A DNA stretch of 64,000 nt from Actinomucor elegans (lineage: Eukaryota; Mucoromycota; Mucoromycetes; Mucorales; Mucoraceae), in NCBI GenBank assembly GCA_026027325.1, contig JAMSLZ010000002.1, positions 1,054,001 through 1,118,000 of the forward strand, read 5' to 3'. Positions 1 through 10,400 of this stretch are shown piece by piece; the stretch's first letter is position 1; each line of letters begins with the position of its first letter. The position numbers were made by a program, and so were the translations under genes. The notes beneath the pieces are model-generated. The model did not search any database. It was not told where the DNA came from and worked only from the letters and a program-made list of their open reading frames with translations.

Positions 1-404
1 CTCTTCTATCGAACAGTTTATCACCTGTATGAAATTGAATCATGATTATCATAATATTGTAAAAAAGATCACTTTTGTTTGAAAATTCCAATCACTATCA
101 AAATCATTGCGTATTTGTAGCACATTTCCAACAATTGGCGCTACTATACCGACAAGTGCAGATACTAACTTGTTCAAAAGGAATTGAAACCAGTGTAGTC
201 AAGGCTTTATATGTTTTACCAACATTTCTCCCATATTTCAAAGCCATCCCTTACTCTCCATTCTCGGTATACAGCTTTTGTACTTATAAATATTGTCGCA
301 TTCTAGAGGAACTTATTTTGAACAATGAGCTCTGAAAACTTGCAGAAGATAATTTCAATAAGTTGACAGAGTTTCTATGTCTACGCGAATTATCTGTGAA
401 GTAG

Positions 405-1639
405 TTGATGGCGTATGACTATAAACATATAGAATATATTCTGAGGGTACGGTCAAATCTGGAAGATTTCAGTATAAAGCTTACTGAAGATTGCAGTATT
501 CAGGAACTTGAGGCATCCGTGTCTGACTATGATGCTGCGAAGGGAGCGTTTCGACTTATGTCTGAATCCTATCGGACAATTTCTTGGATTCGACAATATC
601 TGAGAATAAGACGCTTGTTACTTGAAGCTCAATTATCTGACACTGGTGAAAAAGAAGAAGCCTTTTTTGAAGGCTTGCATAAATTTTTACATAAATTCAA
701 TAACCTGAAACGATTAAAACTGATTACCGATGGCCTCTATGATACGCTGAAGAAAGGAGATAAAAGAAACTTAGTACTAGAAGCACTCAAACATCTCATT
801 GATTACATGAATTGCCTACCTTGTTCAACTTTTGTTATCAGGTTTAATTATCTTAACCAGTTTGACTATATGACGGTAGCCTTAATTATATTTAACTCTT
901 TTTACTAATTACATTATGGAAATTTACATCTTTAAAAATCGGGGTCATTCAATGTGAAGATCGAAACGCTCCTGAAATGTCAAATCTCGCCCTATAATAC
1001 ACTGCTTTCAAGTCTAAGCATCGTGAATTGACTATGCTGCTACCTAAATTTGAATCCGATTATCCAAATATCCGTGTTACTTATGTCAATGCATTTGCAT
1101 CTTTTGTTAGCATGTTAGAAATCAATTACTCTTTATCTTCTGGAGCCAAGCGCTACCGCATCACTACAGAAGAAAAAGCATGTGAGCCCTTGATATGCAT
1201 TGTGCTTTCTCAATGAATTTTATTGCATTCTCTCACTATAATTTATGGTACTTGTTTGACCAGCCTTCCACCAATTGAAAGCCATATTACGTCGTTCCAA
1301 TCGTTGATTCTTGATCACTGCCTTACACCATCTAAATTTCTAGAGTCACTCTCGACTGCCTGTATCCACCTGTGCAAATTCACTTTATCTGCTAATGAGT
1401 TCTTAGATAAGAAACATATCATAATGTCACGAACAGAATTGGAACACCTGAATCTGAATTTGGAACAGTTTAGCAAAGAGCAATCATCACAAGAGATATT
1501 GATAAAGCTTAACGATAATGAAAAAGAATGTTATTTATATACAGACTTTGAAAATAATCAATATATAATACCAGGAGAAAAGGAGATACAAGAAAAAGGA
1601 TGTCAAGTAATATTGGAATTTAAAAATATTGGCAAGTGA
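405..1639 (+). pseudogene. Decayed F-box/LRR-like protein gene (tentative)
   Basis: Three successive open stretches (405-908, 1028-1216, 1223-1639) on one strand look like pieces of one gene, but stop codons and frame changes separate them. I found no splice sites that join them cleanly. The first piece is leucine-rich and helical; the last contains LRR-like text such as SLILDHCLTPSKFLESL and ELEHLNLNLEQF. This resembles the large, fast-evolving F-box/LRR-like families of Mucorales. No F-box itself is visible. An upstream open stretch at 75-335 may be a further fragment. Assignment to the F-box group is by general resemblance only, and it could instead be a live multi-exon gene whose introns I failed to resolve. 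Confidence 0.35.
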
Positions 1640-1744
1640 GGTTCTTTTATCTGGACCAGTATGAAAAGACATTTCAATTAAGCGCCAACTAGTAAAACTG
1701 ATCAATTCTTTTCTTCGCTAAAGGTTTTGGTAGATATAGTAGTA

Positions 1745-1828
1745 CATTTTTCACATGATCTACTAATTAGATGTGACATTGGACTGGAATTTGTCGAGAG
1801 ATCTATAGATCATTAGATCGAGGCTATA
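1745..1828 (+). repeat. GATC-palindrome repeat, copy A1
   Basis: One of the best-preserved copies of the dispersed repeat. It has the blocks TGTGACATTGGAC, GTCGAGAGATC and the perfect 12-bp palindrome GATCTATAGATC (1800-1811), followed by ATTAGATCG. The next copy (A2) begins 172 bp further on in the same orientation. Confidence 0.75.
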
Positions 1829-1916
1829 CACAATGTGTGTCCTTTATAGTCAACTGCTAAAACGTAGTACACTCATCGAAATTCACCAGATAACTGCTTC
1901 AATATATGTAATAGTC

Positions 1917-1980
1917 CATTCTGAACATGTAATAGTCATGATGCAACACTAAACTGGAATTGTTTGAGAAATGTAAAGAT
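1917..1980 (+). repeat. GATC-palindrome repeat, copy A2
   Basis: Diverged copy starting CATTCTGAACATGTAATAG and continuing through AAACTGGAATTG. The palindrome itself is lost (GAGAAATGTAAAG in its place). It starts 172 bp after copy A1 starts. A T-run begins a few bases after it. Confidence 0.55.
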
Positions 1981-2350
1981 GCTTTTTTTTTTTTTGTATA
2001 TATGAATGAAGATTTGTTAAAAATAAACTAATTAAAGGAGAAAGAAAGGCCAAGTGTGAGGAGACAGTGAATTGTCTTGAAAAAGGTTTAAGTATCTACA
2101 AAGTGTTGAAGGCAGATGTGAAGGGAAAAAAAGATGGATTTCAAAGGTATGCCTCTCAGGTATAGCTTTTTTTTTTTGCAGAAAATGAAAAACAGACAAA
2201 AGTAAAATTGTGTACTAATGAATATATTCTTTTTATATCATTCATTCGCTATGTTTTGGAAACATTGTTTTTTTATGTTCTCAAAAAAATCAAAATACAA
2301 CAGTTAGACTTTAGCGTACACTCAAGAAATTGAAATCAACCATTTTCAAC

Positions 2351-2407
2351 GCAGCCTCGGCTGATTCTAGTTTAGTCATCGCTGATGACTATTACATGTT
2401 CATAGTG
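2351..2407 (-). repeat. GATC-palindrome repeat, copy K (minus)
   Basis: Read on the minus strand it begins TATGAACATGTAATAGTCAT and continues GACTAAACTAGAATC. It is closest to copies A2 and C1. It lies 168 bp beyond minus-strand copy L in the reading direction, which again fits a unit of about 170 bp. Confidence 0.5.
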
Positions 2408-2510
2408 AACTACTGTCCTTACTAAAAATCATTACTGACTACAGTACTATGTGTTTTATTGCATTTAGCGATTGGGCTATAAAGACTTGGATTTCACATA
2501 AGTTAGATTT

Positions 2511-2575
2511 GTAGATTTTTAGATCACAATTAATTCCGCTCTAATGTCACATGTTAGTAGTTCATGTATAGAATG
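2511..2575 (-). repeat. GATC-palindrome repeat, copy L (minus)
   Basis: Read on the minus strand it begins CATTCTATACATG and continues ACATGTGACATTAGAGCGG, then GATCTAAAAATC where other copies have the palindrome. Copy K follows 168 bp further along the same strand. Confidence 0.55.
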
Positions 2576-2905
2576 AGCTATTGTATATACTAAAATATTT
2601 TTAAAAAAAGAGTGTATTCTCAATAAATGAACTTAACCCGTTATGTTTAGCGAATTTTATGTTGATCATTACACACAACACCACCGCTTCACGAACAAAA
2701 ACTTTGGATAAACTATTATGCTTATCGTATTTCAGAATTTCTTTTATTGTAGCTGTATGAAAACAGTTTATTAGCATTTACTAGAAGGAAGCAATACATG
2801 CATTAGCAGTTATAGTTATGAACGAAGAATAAAATAGAGAGTTATATACAGATTGATTACTAAGAGTTTGAAGTAAAGGGCACCTACAGCTTAAAAGGCT
2901 TGTTT

Positions 2906-4411
2906 CTACACAGTATCAGATGACTCTTCATCTTTGTAGGGAAACTTTTCTTTCTTGCTACTTTGGGTACTTTTTTCATCGTCAAAGATGCGTTGAGCGC
3001 CACCTAATCGCTTATGCTTAGCCAGTTCATCCTCGACATCCGTGCTATCATAGGGTAATACCATATTCAAAAAGATAGACATGATACCAGCAATAATGTA
3101 ACTAGTACTGACACATGTATCGACGGCTTCCATCAATCCAGCAAGCGCTTCATTTTCATAAACAGGCAATACATGATCAAACCAAGTAGGCACAATGGAA
3201 ACACCGAGCGCTAGAGCCAATGAAGCAGCAACAATAACACGGTCACGACGCGTCCAGTCCAAATAGCCTAAGATACGGATACCAGAAGTAGCCACAGAAG
3301 CAAATAAAAAGACGGTCATCCCACCAATTAAAGGAGCTGGGATGGCTAAAAATGCGGCCGAGATCTTTCCAAATACACCACAAATGATCAACAGAGTAGC
3401 ACACACAATACCCGCGCGACGATTAGCACATCGTGTTACGGCAATGATACCATTGTTCTGACTAAATGTAACAACGCCCATGCTCGTAGCCAGACCTGAA
3501 AAGACCCCCGAGATGCCATCCGCCAAAAGTCCACCTTGACATCGTTCTTCAAAGGCCTTGCCTTCAATAGGCAACCCAGAAACATCACTAGCCGCTGTCA
3601 AATCGCCTAGACACTCAATAATCATATCCAACTGCACAAACAAGAAGGGAATGATACCAGGGCCATAGACAGACCAATTGAAATGCTTGACCCACAAAAA
3701 AGTACCCACGGGAGCAGCCAAGACGCCCGAGTTATCAAACATGCCCACCGCTGCAGCAATGATACAACCGCATAGCAAGCCAATCACTACAGAAATGTTT
3801 TTAAGAAAGACAGAACCAATAAGTTCAATGAGGATGATCGTGAAAAAGACAGAGGCACCCAGTGCAAAATTGACAGGTCCACCCCAGGGCTGAGCGTTGG
3901 GTGCTTGAATGTTGGGACAGTTAACGAATTGGCCAGTAGTAGGTCGACTCATACAAGGACCAGCTCCACCGCCCCAGTTCTTCATACCGGAACCCAGCAA
4001 TGAGGTGCCAATGACGGTCAATACAATACCCATTACTATCTTGGGGAACAGTTTACGTATCATACGAGGCGGTAAGAAGCTAATAGCAATCGACAAGAGC
4101 GCGCAAACCATCTGATTGAAGTATTAATATCATTACATTTACTTGCATTCATTATACTTGCCTGTGTACCAAGGACTGCACCAAAAGCATCAGGGCAAGG
4201 TAAATGTTGGAGAGTACCATCAGCCAACACTTGAGTAGGACAGGCACCACTTTTATACATGTTCCCAATGATAGCTTGAGCAGCTGGCATATTGCAAAAC
4301 GCAACACCTGTAATTTGCAGTAAACCAGCTCCGATGTAATACTTGGTCTTGGGAATGCGTATACGAATAATCTGAACAAGGCTGAATAGAATGTGAATAT
4401 TGTGTTACTAA

Positions 4412-4452
<41 letters not shown>

Positions 4453-4999
4453 TAGAATCTTACCTCATGAGTCCAGATGTGATGAGAGAAGCAGAAACCA
4501 TGTAACGGCGTGTGTCTTCTTCCAAATTCAAAAAAGTGCTACCTTGACCAGAAATCATGATAGTTGGAGAAATAATACCCCCAATGACAGCCAAAAAATC
4601 TAGGAACAAAGGTTTAGTTAATTACTTTTTTTTTTTAAAAAAAAAAAGGCATTTATGTCATAGTTACGTTGAAGACCCATCAGAACAGTAACAAGAATAG
4701 GAATCTCATCATCAGGACCATAGAAAGGTGAGCTGTTGGCCTTTTGAGATAAAAATGGAATGTGAGGCATACTGGAATAAGCTTTTAGTGTATCAACCTA
4801 TGTAATCAATTATCTTATTTTCTTACCAAAGCGCACGGTAGTCGTAGTTACCGATCCAACCGTCCCTGGTTGACACTTTATGTTTGATTCGAGTCCAAGC
4901 AGTAGTAGGTGGGGCAGCTAGTGTGTAAAGACCTTGCATTTGCTGTACATTTTCAATCATTATTTCATCCTGAGTGTGTTTTTTGTCTGTTAATGACAT
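2906..4999 (-). CDS. Xanthine/uric acid permease, NAT/NCS2 family
   Basis: Purine:H+ symporter of the nucleobase-ascorbate transporter family (UapA/UapC-like), a plasma-membrane protein. Five exons: 4827-4999, 4668-4771, 4464-4599, 4162-4381 and 2906-4111, giving 612 aa (UapA is 574 aa). The family signature Q-N-x-G-x4-T-R is intact as QNNGIIAVTR at about residues 429-438. The upstream acidic transport motif ECLGDLTAASDVS lies near residue 377. Many hydrophobic segments are visible and the N-terminus has the YDYRALCMPHIPF entry motif. Intron 4 (4112-4161) has a GC donor (gcaagt), and intron 3 carries a 38-nt homopolymer. The start is the first in-frame ATG, 44 bp below a TATATAAAG box at 5043-5051. 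Substrate (xanthine, urate or both) is inferred from the family. Confidence 0.93.
4413..4450. repeat. Poly(A) tract of 38 bases inside permease intron 3
   Basis: Uninterrupted A on the plus strand, so poly(T) in the transcript sense. It occupies almost half of the 82-nt intron 4382-4463, between donor and acceptor. Confidence 0.95.
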
Positions 5000-5229
5000 G
5001 GTTTAGAGTATAGAAAGACAAAATAAATGTTATTTTCCATCTCTTTATATATCTTTTTATTAAACTACTATCAAACGTCTCTTGTCTATCTCGCCAAGTA
5101 ATGATAAGTTAATCTCGGGCTGTAGATACACAGTTACACCCTAGCTTTTTGATATGTAATCCCCGATTGAACTGATATAAAGCTCTTATTCGCTCCATCT
5201 CTTTCGCTTACCTTTTCTTTCTCACAATA

Positions 5230-6174
5230 ATGTTATCTATTATCTTTCTTATCACGGCTTTTGCGTTAAATCTGGTAGTTAGTACAGGATCAAATCCCTG
5301 CCAATCCCTATCAAATCAGCTTGAAATTGATGAATGTTTCATGAGAATTGCACTTGAATATGGGTTAGAACAGAACCCTCGAGCTCCTTTTGGTACTTTG
5401 ATTGTAGATCATAATACGAACTCTATCACTTGTATTGGTGTAAACGATAATAGAAAGAATATCTTGTTACATGGTAATCCAGAAGAAATATAGAGTGTAT
5501 ATATAACGCGATTAACCATTTATGTTGACAAGGTGAAGCAGTTGCATTTACAAAGTACGCTTGATTATACCTACTATAATAGAACATATCTTATCATATG
5601 AAGTAAACTATACTAACTTTATTTTAGCTGTACAGAGCTTTATCCCTCTCCCACCAACGATGACCTTTATAATCCTGGCGTAGCATGGACCAACCAAACC
5701 CTGTATACTACAGGTGAACCAGTAAGTCCATACTGTATTTACATTAAAACAATAACTAAATATTATGACATAGTGTCCTATGTGTGCTGCTCAAATTGCT
5801 TACCGTAATATCAAGCGCGTCGTATGGGCTACATCGATGAAAGATGTCAGCAAATTTGGACGTATGCCTCAGTTGACTGTGGATATGTAAGCGAATAGTT
5901 GATATATAAAAAAAAAGTCAGACTTTTTAATGCTTTATTCTGCCTTAGACATGACGTGGTTTACTCAAAAAAGGTCATGGGAAATGAACCATCTGAATAC
6001 CCAATCTTGGAAGGTGGTATCTTACAGGAAGAGTGCGACCATGCGTTTTGGTGTGCATTCAAGGACTTTAGAGACCAAGAATATATGAGACTGATGGAAG
6101 AAAATGGTGAATTGGACTATGTACTGGAGCGTAATCAAAAATTCCCATGTGTAACTGTGCCATGGAGAAAGTGA
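5230..6174 (+). CDS. Secreted cytidine/deoxycytidylate-type deaminase
   Basis: Zinc-dependent deaminase of the CMP/dCMP deaminase-like fold. Five exons: 5230-5473, 5533-5554, 5628-5721, 5774-5886 and 5949-6174, total 232 aa. The zinc/catalytic motifs are present: H81-G-E83 (H-x-E; the Gly82 codon spans the first intron) and PCPMC with C121 and C124. Residues 1 to about 19 form a typical signal peptide (MLSIIFLITAFALNLVVS), and N-x-T sites (NCT, NQT) follow, so export is likely. Exon 2 is only 22 nt. A TATAAAG box lies about 48 bp upstream. It is divergent from the purine permease (230 bp between starts), so shared regulation is possible. The true substrate (cytidine, guanine, adenine or tRNA-like) cannot be told from the motifs. 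Confidence 0.85.
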
Positions 6175-6479
6175 TTGGCTACTGAATAAATATACTATAA
6201 TACAAAAGATCTTGGTAATCTATATAGTACTGTCTTGTCTATAGAAATACACTGGATTAAACAATAAACCGTTTTTTAATGATCCATCCTGCGAATCTAC
6301 TGCAGCCAGCTGGCTATTCGTTTTGGCGTCTTTTTGACAGTCTCATCACGTGTGTATATTTAAGAGTTCAAAGAATCGGTATAATCAGGATACCTGATTT
6401 GCCTCTTTCTGTTCTTATCAGTTAAATATACTGCTTGTTTTACCCCACTTTTCATTGAGCCTAAATTAGGCTTCTTTCC

Positions 6480-6490
6480 TATATAAAAAG
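6480..6490 (+). promoter_or_regulatory. TATA box of the 2OG oxygenase gene
   Basis: TATATAAAAAG stands 68 bp upstream of the ATG and is followed by a pyrimidine-rich stretch (TTCCTCTCTTTTTTTTTC) of the kind seen near fungal transcription starts. Confidence 0.6.
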
Positions 6491-6557
6491 GGCTTGGTGC
6501 CCCCCCAATATCGTGTTCTTTTCCTCTCTTTTTTTTTCACTTTCACTTATCTTATCA

Positions 6558-7670
6558 ATGAATGATTTCATGAGGATCGATTTATCAAATTTCGATAATC
6601 GCAAAGAAGAGATCTCTCGGGACTTGATGAAAGCAGCCTCAGAACATGGATTCTTTTATGGTAACTGATCAATCATCCATTGCTACAGTTATAGTAATAC
6701 TTTTATTAGTCGTGAACCATGACATCTCTATAGAGGATATTCGTGCCATGTTTGATGCTAGCCATTCTTTTTTTGAACTATCTGAAAACACTAAAGAAAA
6801 CTACCTGATGGATTACCCTCGCAATGCCGGATGGGAAAAATTATCGCAGGTATAAAATAATAGGGTGACAAAACATAATTGAATTAGCGCAACCTAATCA
6901 CTATAATACCCAAGATTCGCCCTTCTACAGGTGTAGCAGACCTTAAAGAATCAATTCAGCTCACCTTTCATAATTCATCCGACTTGAGACCCACAGAAGA
7001 TGATGCACCAGGCTTTGATACAACTGCAAATATCTTTATGGAGCAATGCAATAATGTATCTCAACAGCTGCTTATCTGCTTTGCCATTGGCTTGGGATTT
7101 CCTCAAGACTTTTTTACTCGATGCCATGATATTAGTCAGCCAGACTGTCTCAATTCGTTGCGCTGCATGCGTTATTTCGAACACAAGAATCAAACACAGC
7201 AAACCAAATCATCTAACATTGGTGCCTGCCGCGTCGGTGCTCATTCAGATATCAACACCTTTTCATTGCTTTTTCAAAAGCCTGGTCAACGCGGTCTTGA
7301 AGTGTTTCATGATAATGAATGGACTGCTGTTTGTCCTGCAGAAGGCGAAATCGTTTGCAATGTCGGTGATATGATTGTGCGATGGTCTGATGATCGTCTT
7401 CAAAGTAAATCGCATCGTGTTAGAAGTCCTAGTGCTGAAGAAGAAGAATATCAGGGTCCTCGATATGCACTTGAATACATTAATGAGGCTAACCGATCCG
7501 TCATTATCCAAGGTCGTACCAAATATACCCAGCCCATCACTGCCGGTGAATTCCTCATGATGGCTATGGAAAAGAATTACAAAAAGACTTTGAAACCAAC
7601 TACACAAGATAAAGATAATGCCAAATCAGATGAAAAGAGCGTGTCTCCACCTGTTTTGGTCTCTGTCTAG
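6558..7670 (+). CDS. 2-oxoglutarate/Fe(II)-dependent dioxygenase
   Basis: Non-heme iron oxygenase of the isopenicillin N synthase-like/plant-type DIOX group. Three exons: 6558-6660, 6710-6849 and 6915-7670, 332 aa. The N-terminal DIOX_N region reads AASEHGFFYVVNHDIS across the first splice junction. The iron triad is H191-x-D193 (GAHSDINT) and H248 (SKSHRV). The 2-oxoglutarate-binding arginine is probably R264 in PRYALEY, where most relatives have R-x-S; here the third position is Ala. The NVGD motif before the distal His is typical. Cytosolic, with no signal peptide. The substrate is unknown; no biosynthetic cluster surrounds it. Confidence 0.9.
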
Positions 7671-8592
7671 ATTCCCTTATTATATTTTGTTGTAGATAGA
7701 CTTTTTTTTTATCTTTACGTTTATTTCTTTTCTTTAAAAAACAGAATCTTGCGCGGGATGTTTCCATTGTGCCCTTTATGCGACTCGCTGAATAGCAAGC
7801 CTGTACATTTTTTTTTCTATATTCTAATCTCTTATTTATTATCCTTCCGTATCATCTATCCTCTTCTTGTTGTTTTTCTTATTAAAACGTTTTATTTCTT
7901 CAACTAAATAACGGTATATTTCATATAAGCAGATCAATTGTAATAAGTCGATCATCTTAAAATATTGTAGTGCAAGCCTTACGTTGACATATCAATATAC
8001 AGTCTAATTTACTAAAAAGAGCATTGCTATATATTTTCTCCGATAATTATTGATATATTTCGATGCATTATTGAATTGGGTATGATTTAGTGAGTATAAC
8101 GAGGACCAAGAGCTACTAACCACTTTTAAATCCCCGGTATTCCTGGTATATGTACCTCTAATGTTTACATAAGCCTATGCTTAACAATTCACACTAACTA
8201 ATTAAAACGAGCTTTATTGTTTCTATATTTTTTTTAAAGGCATTGGTATATCTTGGTCTTTTGTTGATTTATACCCGGTTTTGCGATTTTAATGGGACCA
8301 TTGATTCAATTGCCGCTTTAATGTATGCATTACAACGCACATTGACCTCTGGCGCCTGAGTATATTGCTTTATTTTCAGGGCAGCAATACTATCTCAATG
8401 AACAATTTGCTTACTATACTTTTTCGAGAACTAAAACTATAGCTTAGCCTATTATTGAGCTGATACAATTTTGCAATTTCAAAGTAGTAGGGATATATTC
8501 AATCTCCGGCAATCAATGAAACAAGCAGGCCTATCCTTCAGTACTCGTCAACGTGATGAATGGTTTTGGTTCTTTCTTGTTTGAATATTCCA

Positions 8593-8623
<31 letters not shown>

Positions 8624-9797
8624 AGTAAGGCATACCATTTTATTGAATTTTTGCATACGCTCATACATGTTGCATTTTTTTTATTGAAAACGTCAAAATC
8701 GTTTATTTGATCCGATATAGACTACTAAAACTGATGCTATGCATACAAAGAGTATAATTGTACTTTGTTTGGTTTCAAATAGACAGACAGTATATTTCTG
8801 AACCCTGATTGTTAGGCATCATTATATTGAGTTCCAACGTCATCCAAACTTATATTTAACTTGATATAGAATATAGAGTAACATTTACTCTCCCAAGTGC
8901 AGAATCGTAATCCAGTTGACGGTGGGAATTTCGCAAGTGGGGACCCTTAATATTACAAATACGTTACTTGATTAGATACTTTGGCACATTCTACGATTTT
9001 CTTTGTTTTCTACGTATACGCTTGAACTTCTGAAGATTCTATCTTATGCACAATAAACAGATGGTTCATGCGTGCTATCTATAGATCGGATCCAGTCAAT
9101 TGATTCTCTATCTAACACAAAACCATATTGACGTGGTTTCATATATGGATGTGGCATGGGAAATATTGATAGAGTATGGCTCTTAAAAAGGACATCAACT
9201 AGGCTTAACTCAAGCTGAATAAACTTAAGTTATAATATAGAGGGTATATCAACTCTTGCGAGAGTTATCGATAGCGGAGATGGTGTTTGAATAACCAGAA
9301 TTTGCATACAAATACGTGGTATATTACAAGATTGTTTATAACCATATTGTATTTGAATATATGAGTTATCTCGTTAATACAGGTTTATAAGTCGTTTTCC
9401 AGTTATATACGCCCTTTCTAGCTGTTTACATTATGCTACTAATAGGCCCTTCTATATTTGAATGGCCAAAAATAGCTGAACTTAAAGGTCATTCGCTTCC
9501 GGCTTTTGCTTTTGAAATGAATCCAGTACCATCACCATCTGTTTCTGTCATATCAAAAATAAACACCCCTTAAGCAAACCACTATGTCTGGCTCACATTT
9601 TCTCTACGCTAGTTCACACACACACACACGCCCTCTCTCTATTTTTCCATTGAGTTATATCTCCTACTAGAGAATAATTTTATGATATCTTCTTTAAGGT
9701 TGAGATTCATGATGAGTTCAGTGATGTGTATAAGCGAAGCGAATCGCTACACATTCTTTTTTTATAGATTTTCTTAAACTATCATTAGGCTCAGTAA

Positions 9798-9870
9798 CTC
9801 ATTTTGAGTATGGGCCTCTAATTAGAAGCAATATTTGACCGAGATCAACTGAGATATATATATTGATAGT
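9798..9870 (+). repeat. GATC-palindrome repeat, copy I
   Basis: Reads CTCATTTTGAGTATGGGCC, then ATTTGACCGAGATCAACTG, then GAGATATATATATTGATAG, aligning block by block with the better copies. It is the first of four copies spaced 172, 158 and 172 bp. Confidence 0.6.
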
Positions 9871-9969
9871 TTGTTCTAAGTTGTGTAAAAATCTGAATTA
9901 TTTGCAGTCGATTATGAATTAATATAATATATTGAATATACTAAAGATTAGCAAAGATTATAATAGATA

Positions 9970-10035
9970 CATTCATTACTATTTGGAGCGGTCATTATTA
10001 CATTTGACTAAGATTATCTGAGAGATCTATTGACC
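9970..10035 (+). repeat. GATC-palindrome repeat, copy J
   Basis: Contains ATTACATTTGACTAAG and then ATCTGAGAGATCTATTGACC, the latter matching the palindrome block with one change. It starts 172 bp after copy I. Confidence 0.6.
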
Positions 10036-10127
10036 TATAAAATTAGATAACTGATAGTTAAGTATTGACAATTAAAGTAATCTGATAGTACCTTTACTAG
10101 GAAATCATTACAACACATTCATTAAAT

Positions 10128-10188
10128 TGTTCTGAGCATGAAACACGTATCCTATGCGGCAATTGGCTAGAATCAAGTAAGAGATATA
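10128..10188 (+). repeat. GATC-palindrome repeat, copy M
   Basis: Reads TGTTCTGAGCATGAAACAC, then GCAATTGGCTAGAATC, then AGTAAGAGATATAC. It is recognisable mainly through CTGAGCATG and CAATTGG at the expected spacing, 158 bp after copy J. Confidence 0.5.
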
Positions 10189-10299
10189 CTGATTGTTAGA
10201 TCTAGCTCCTATGAAATACATGCATTTTATAATCAGTCATTAAAATATGATGAATTTATAGCACTTTAGTCAAATAAGGCTTCTATTAAACGCAAAAGT

Positions 10300-10359
10300 T
10301 CATTTTAAACATACATTAATTATCAGATGTGATCCCAGAAAATTTGTCAAGATATCTCT

Positions 10360-10363
<4 letters not shown>
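10300..10363 (+). repeat. GATC-palindrome repeat, copy O
   Basis: Reads TTCATTTTAAACATACATTA, then ATCAGATGTGATCCCAG, then TTGTCAAGATATCTC. It ends directly against a 36-base T-run. It starts 172 bp after copy M. The preceding CACTTTAGTCAAATAA block recurs at 55550-55565, just after copy D. Confidence 0.55.

Positions 10364-10399
<36 letters not shown>
10364..10399. repeat. Poly(T) tract of 36 bases
   Basis: Uninterrupted T-run adjoining the 3' end of repeat copy O. It may mark an element boundary or be an independent homopolymer expansion. Confidence 0.9.

Positions 10400-10400
<1 letters not shown>

Larger units (their letters stand above)
1640..2905. other. Gene-free stretch with four repeat copies
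   Basis: No coding potential is seen. The tract lies between the F-box-like remnant and the 3' end of the purine permease. It contains two copies of the GATCTATAGATC-core repeat on the plus strand and two on the minus strand, plus T-runs at about 1983-1995 and 2168-2178. Confidence 0.6.

Noticed and set aside
9066..9120. CTATAGATCGGATCCAGTC as another GATC-palindrome repeat
   Set aside because: Only the palindrome part matches. The left blocks (CATTCTAAGCATG, CATTGGACC) are absent in either orientation.
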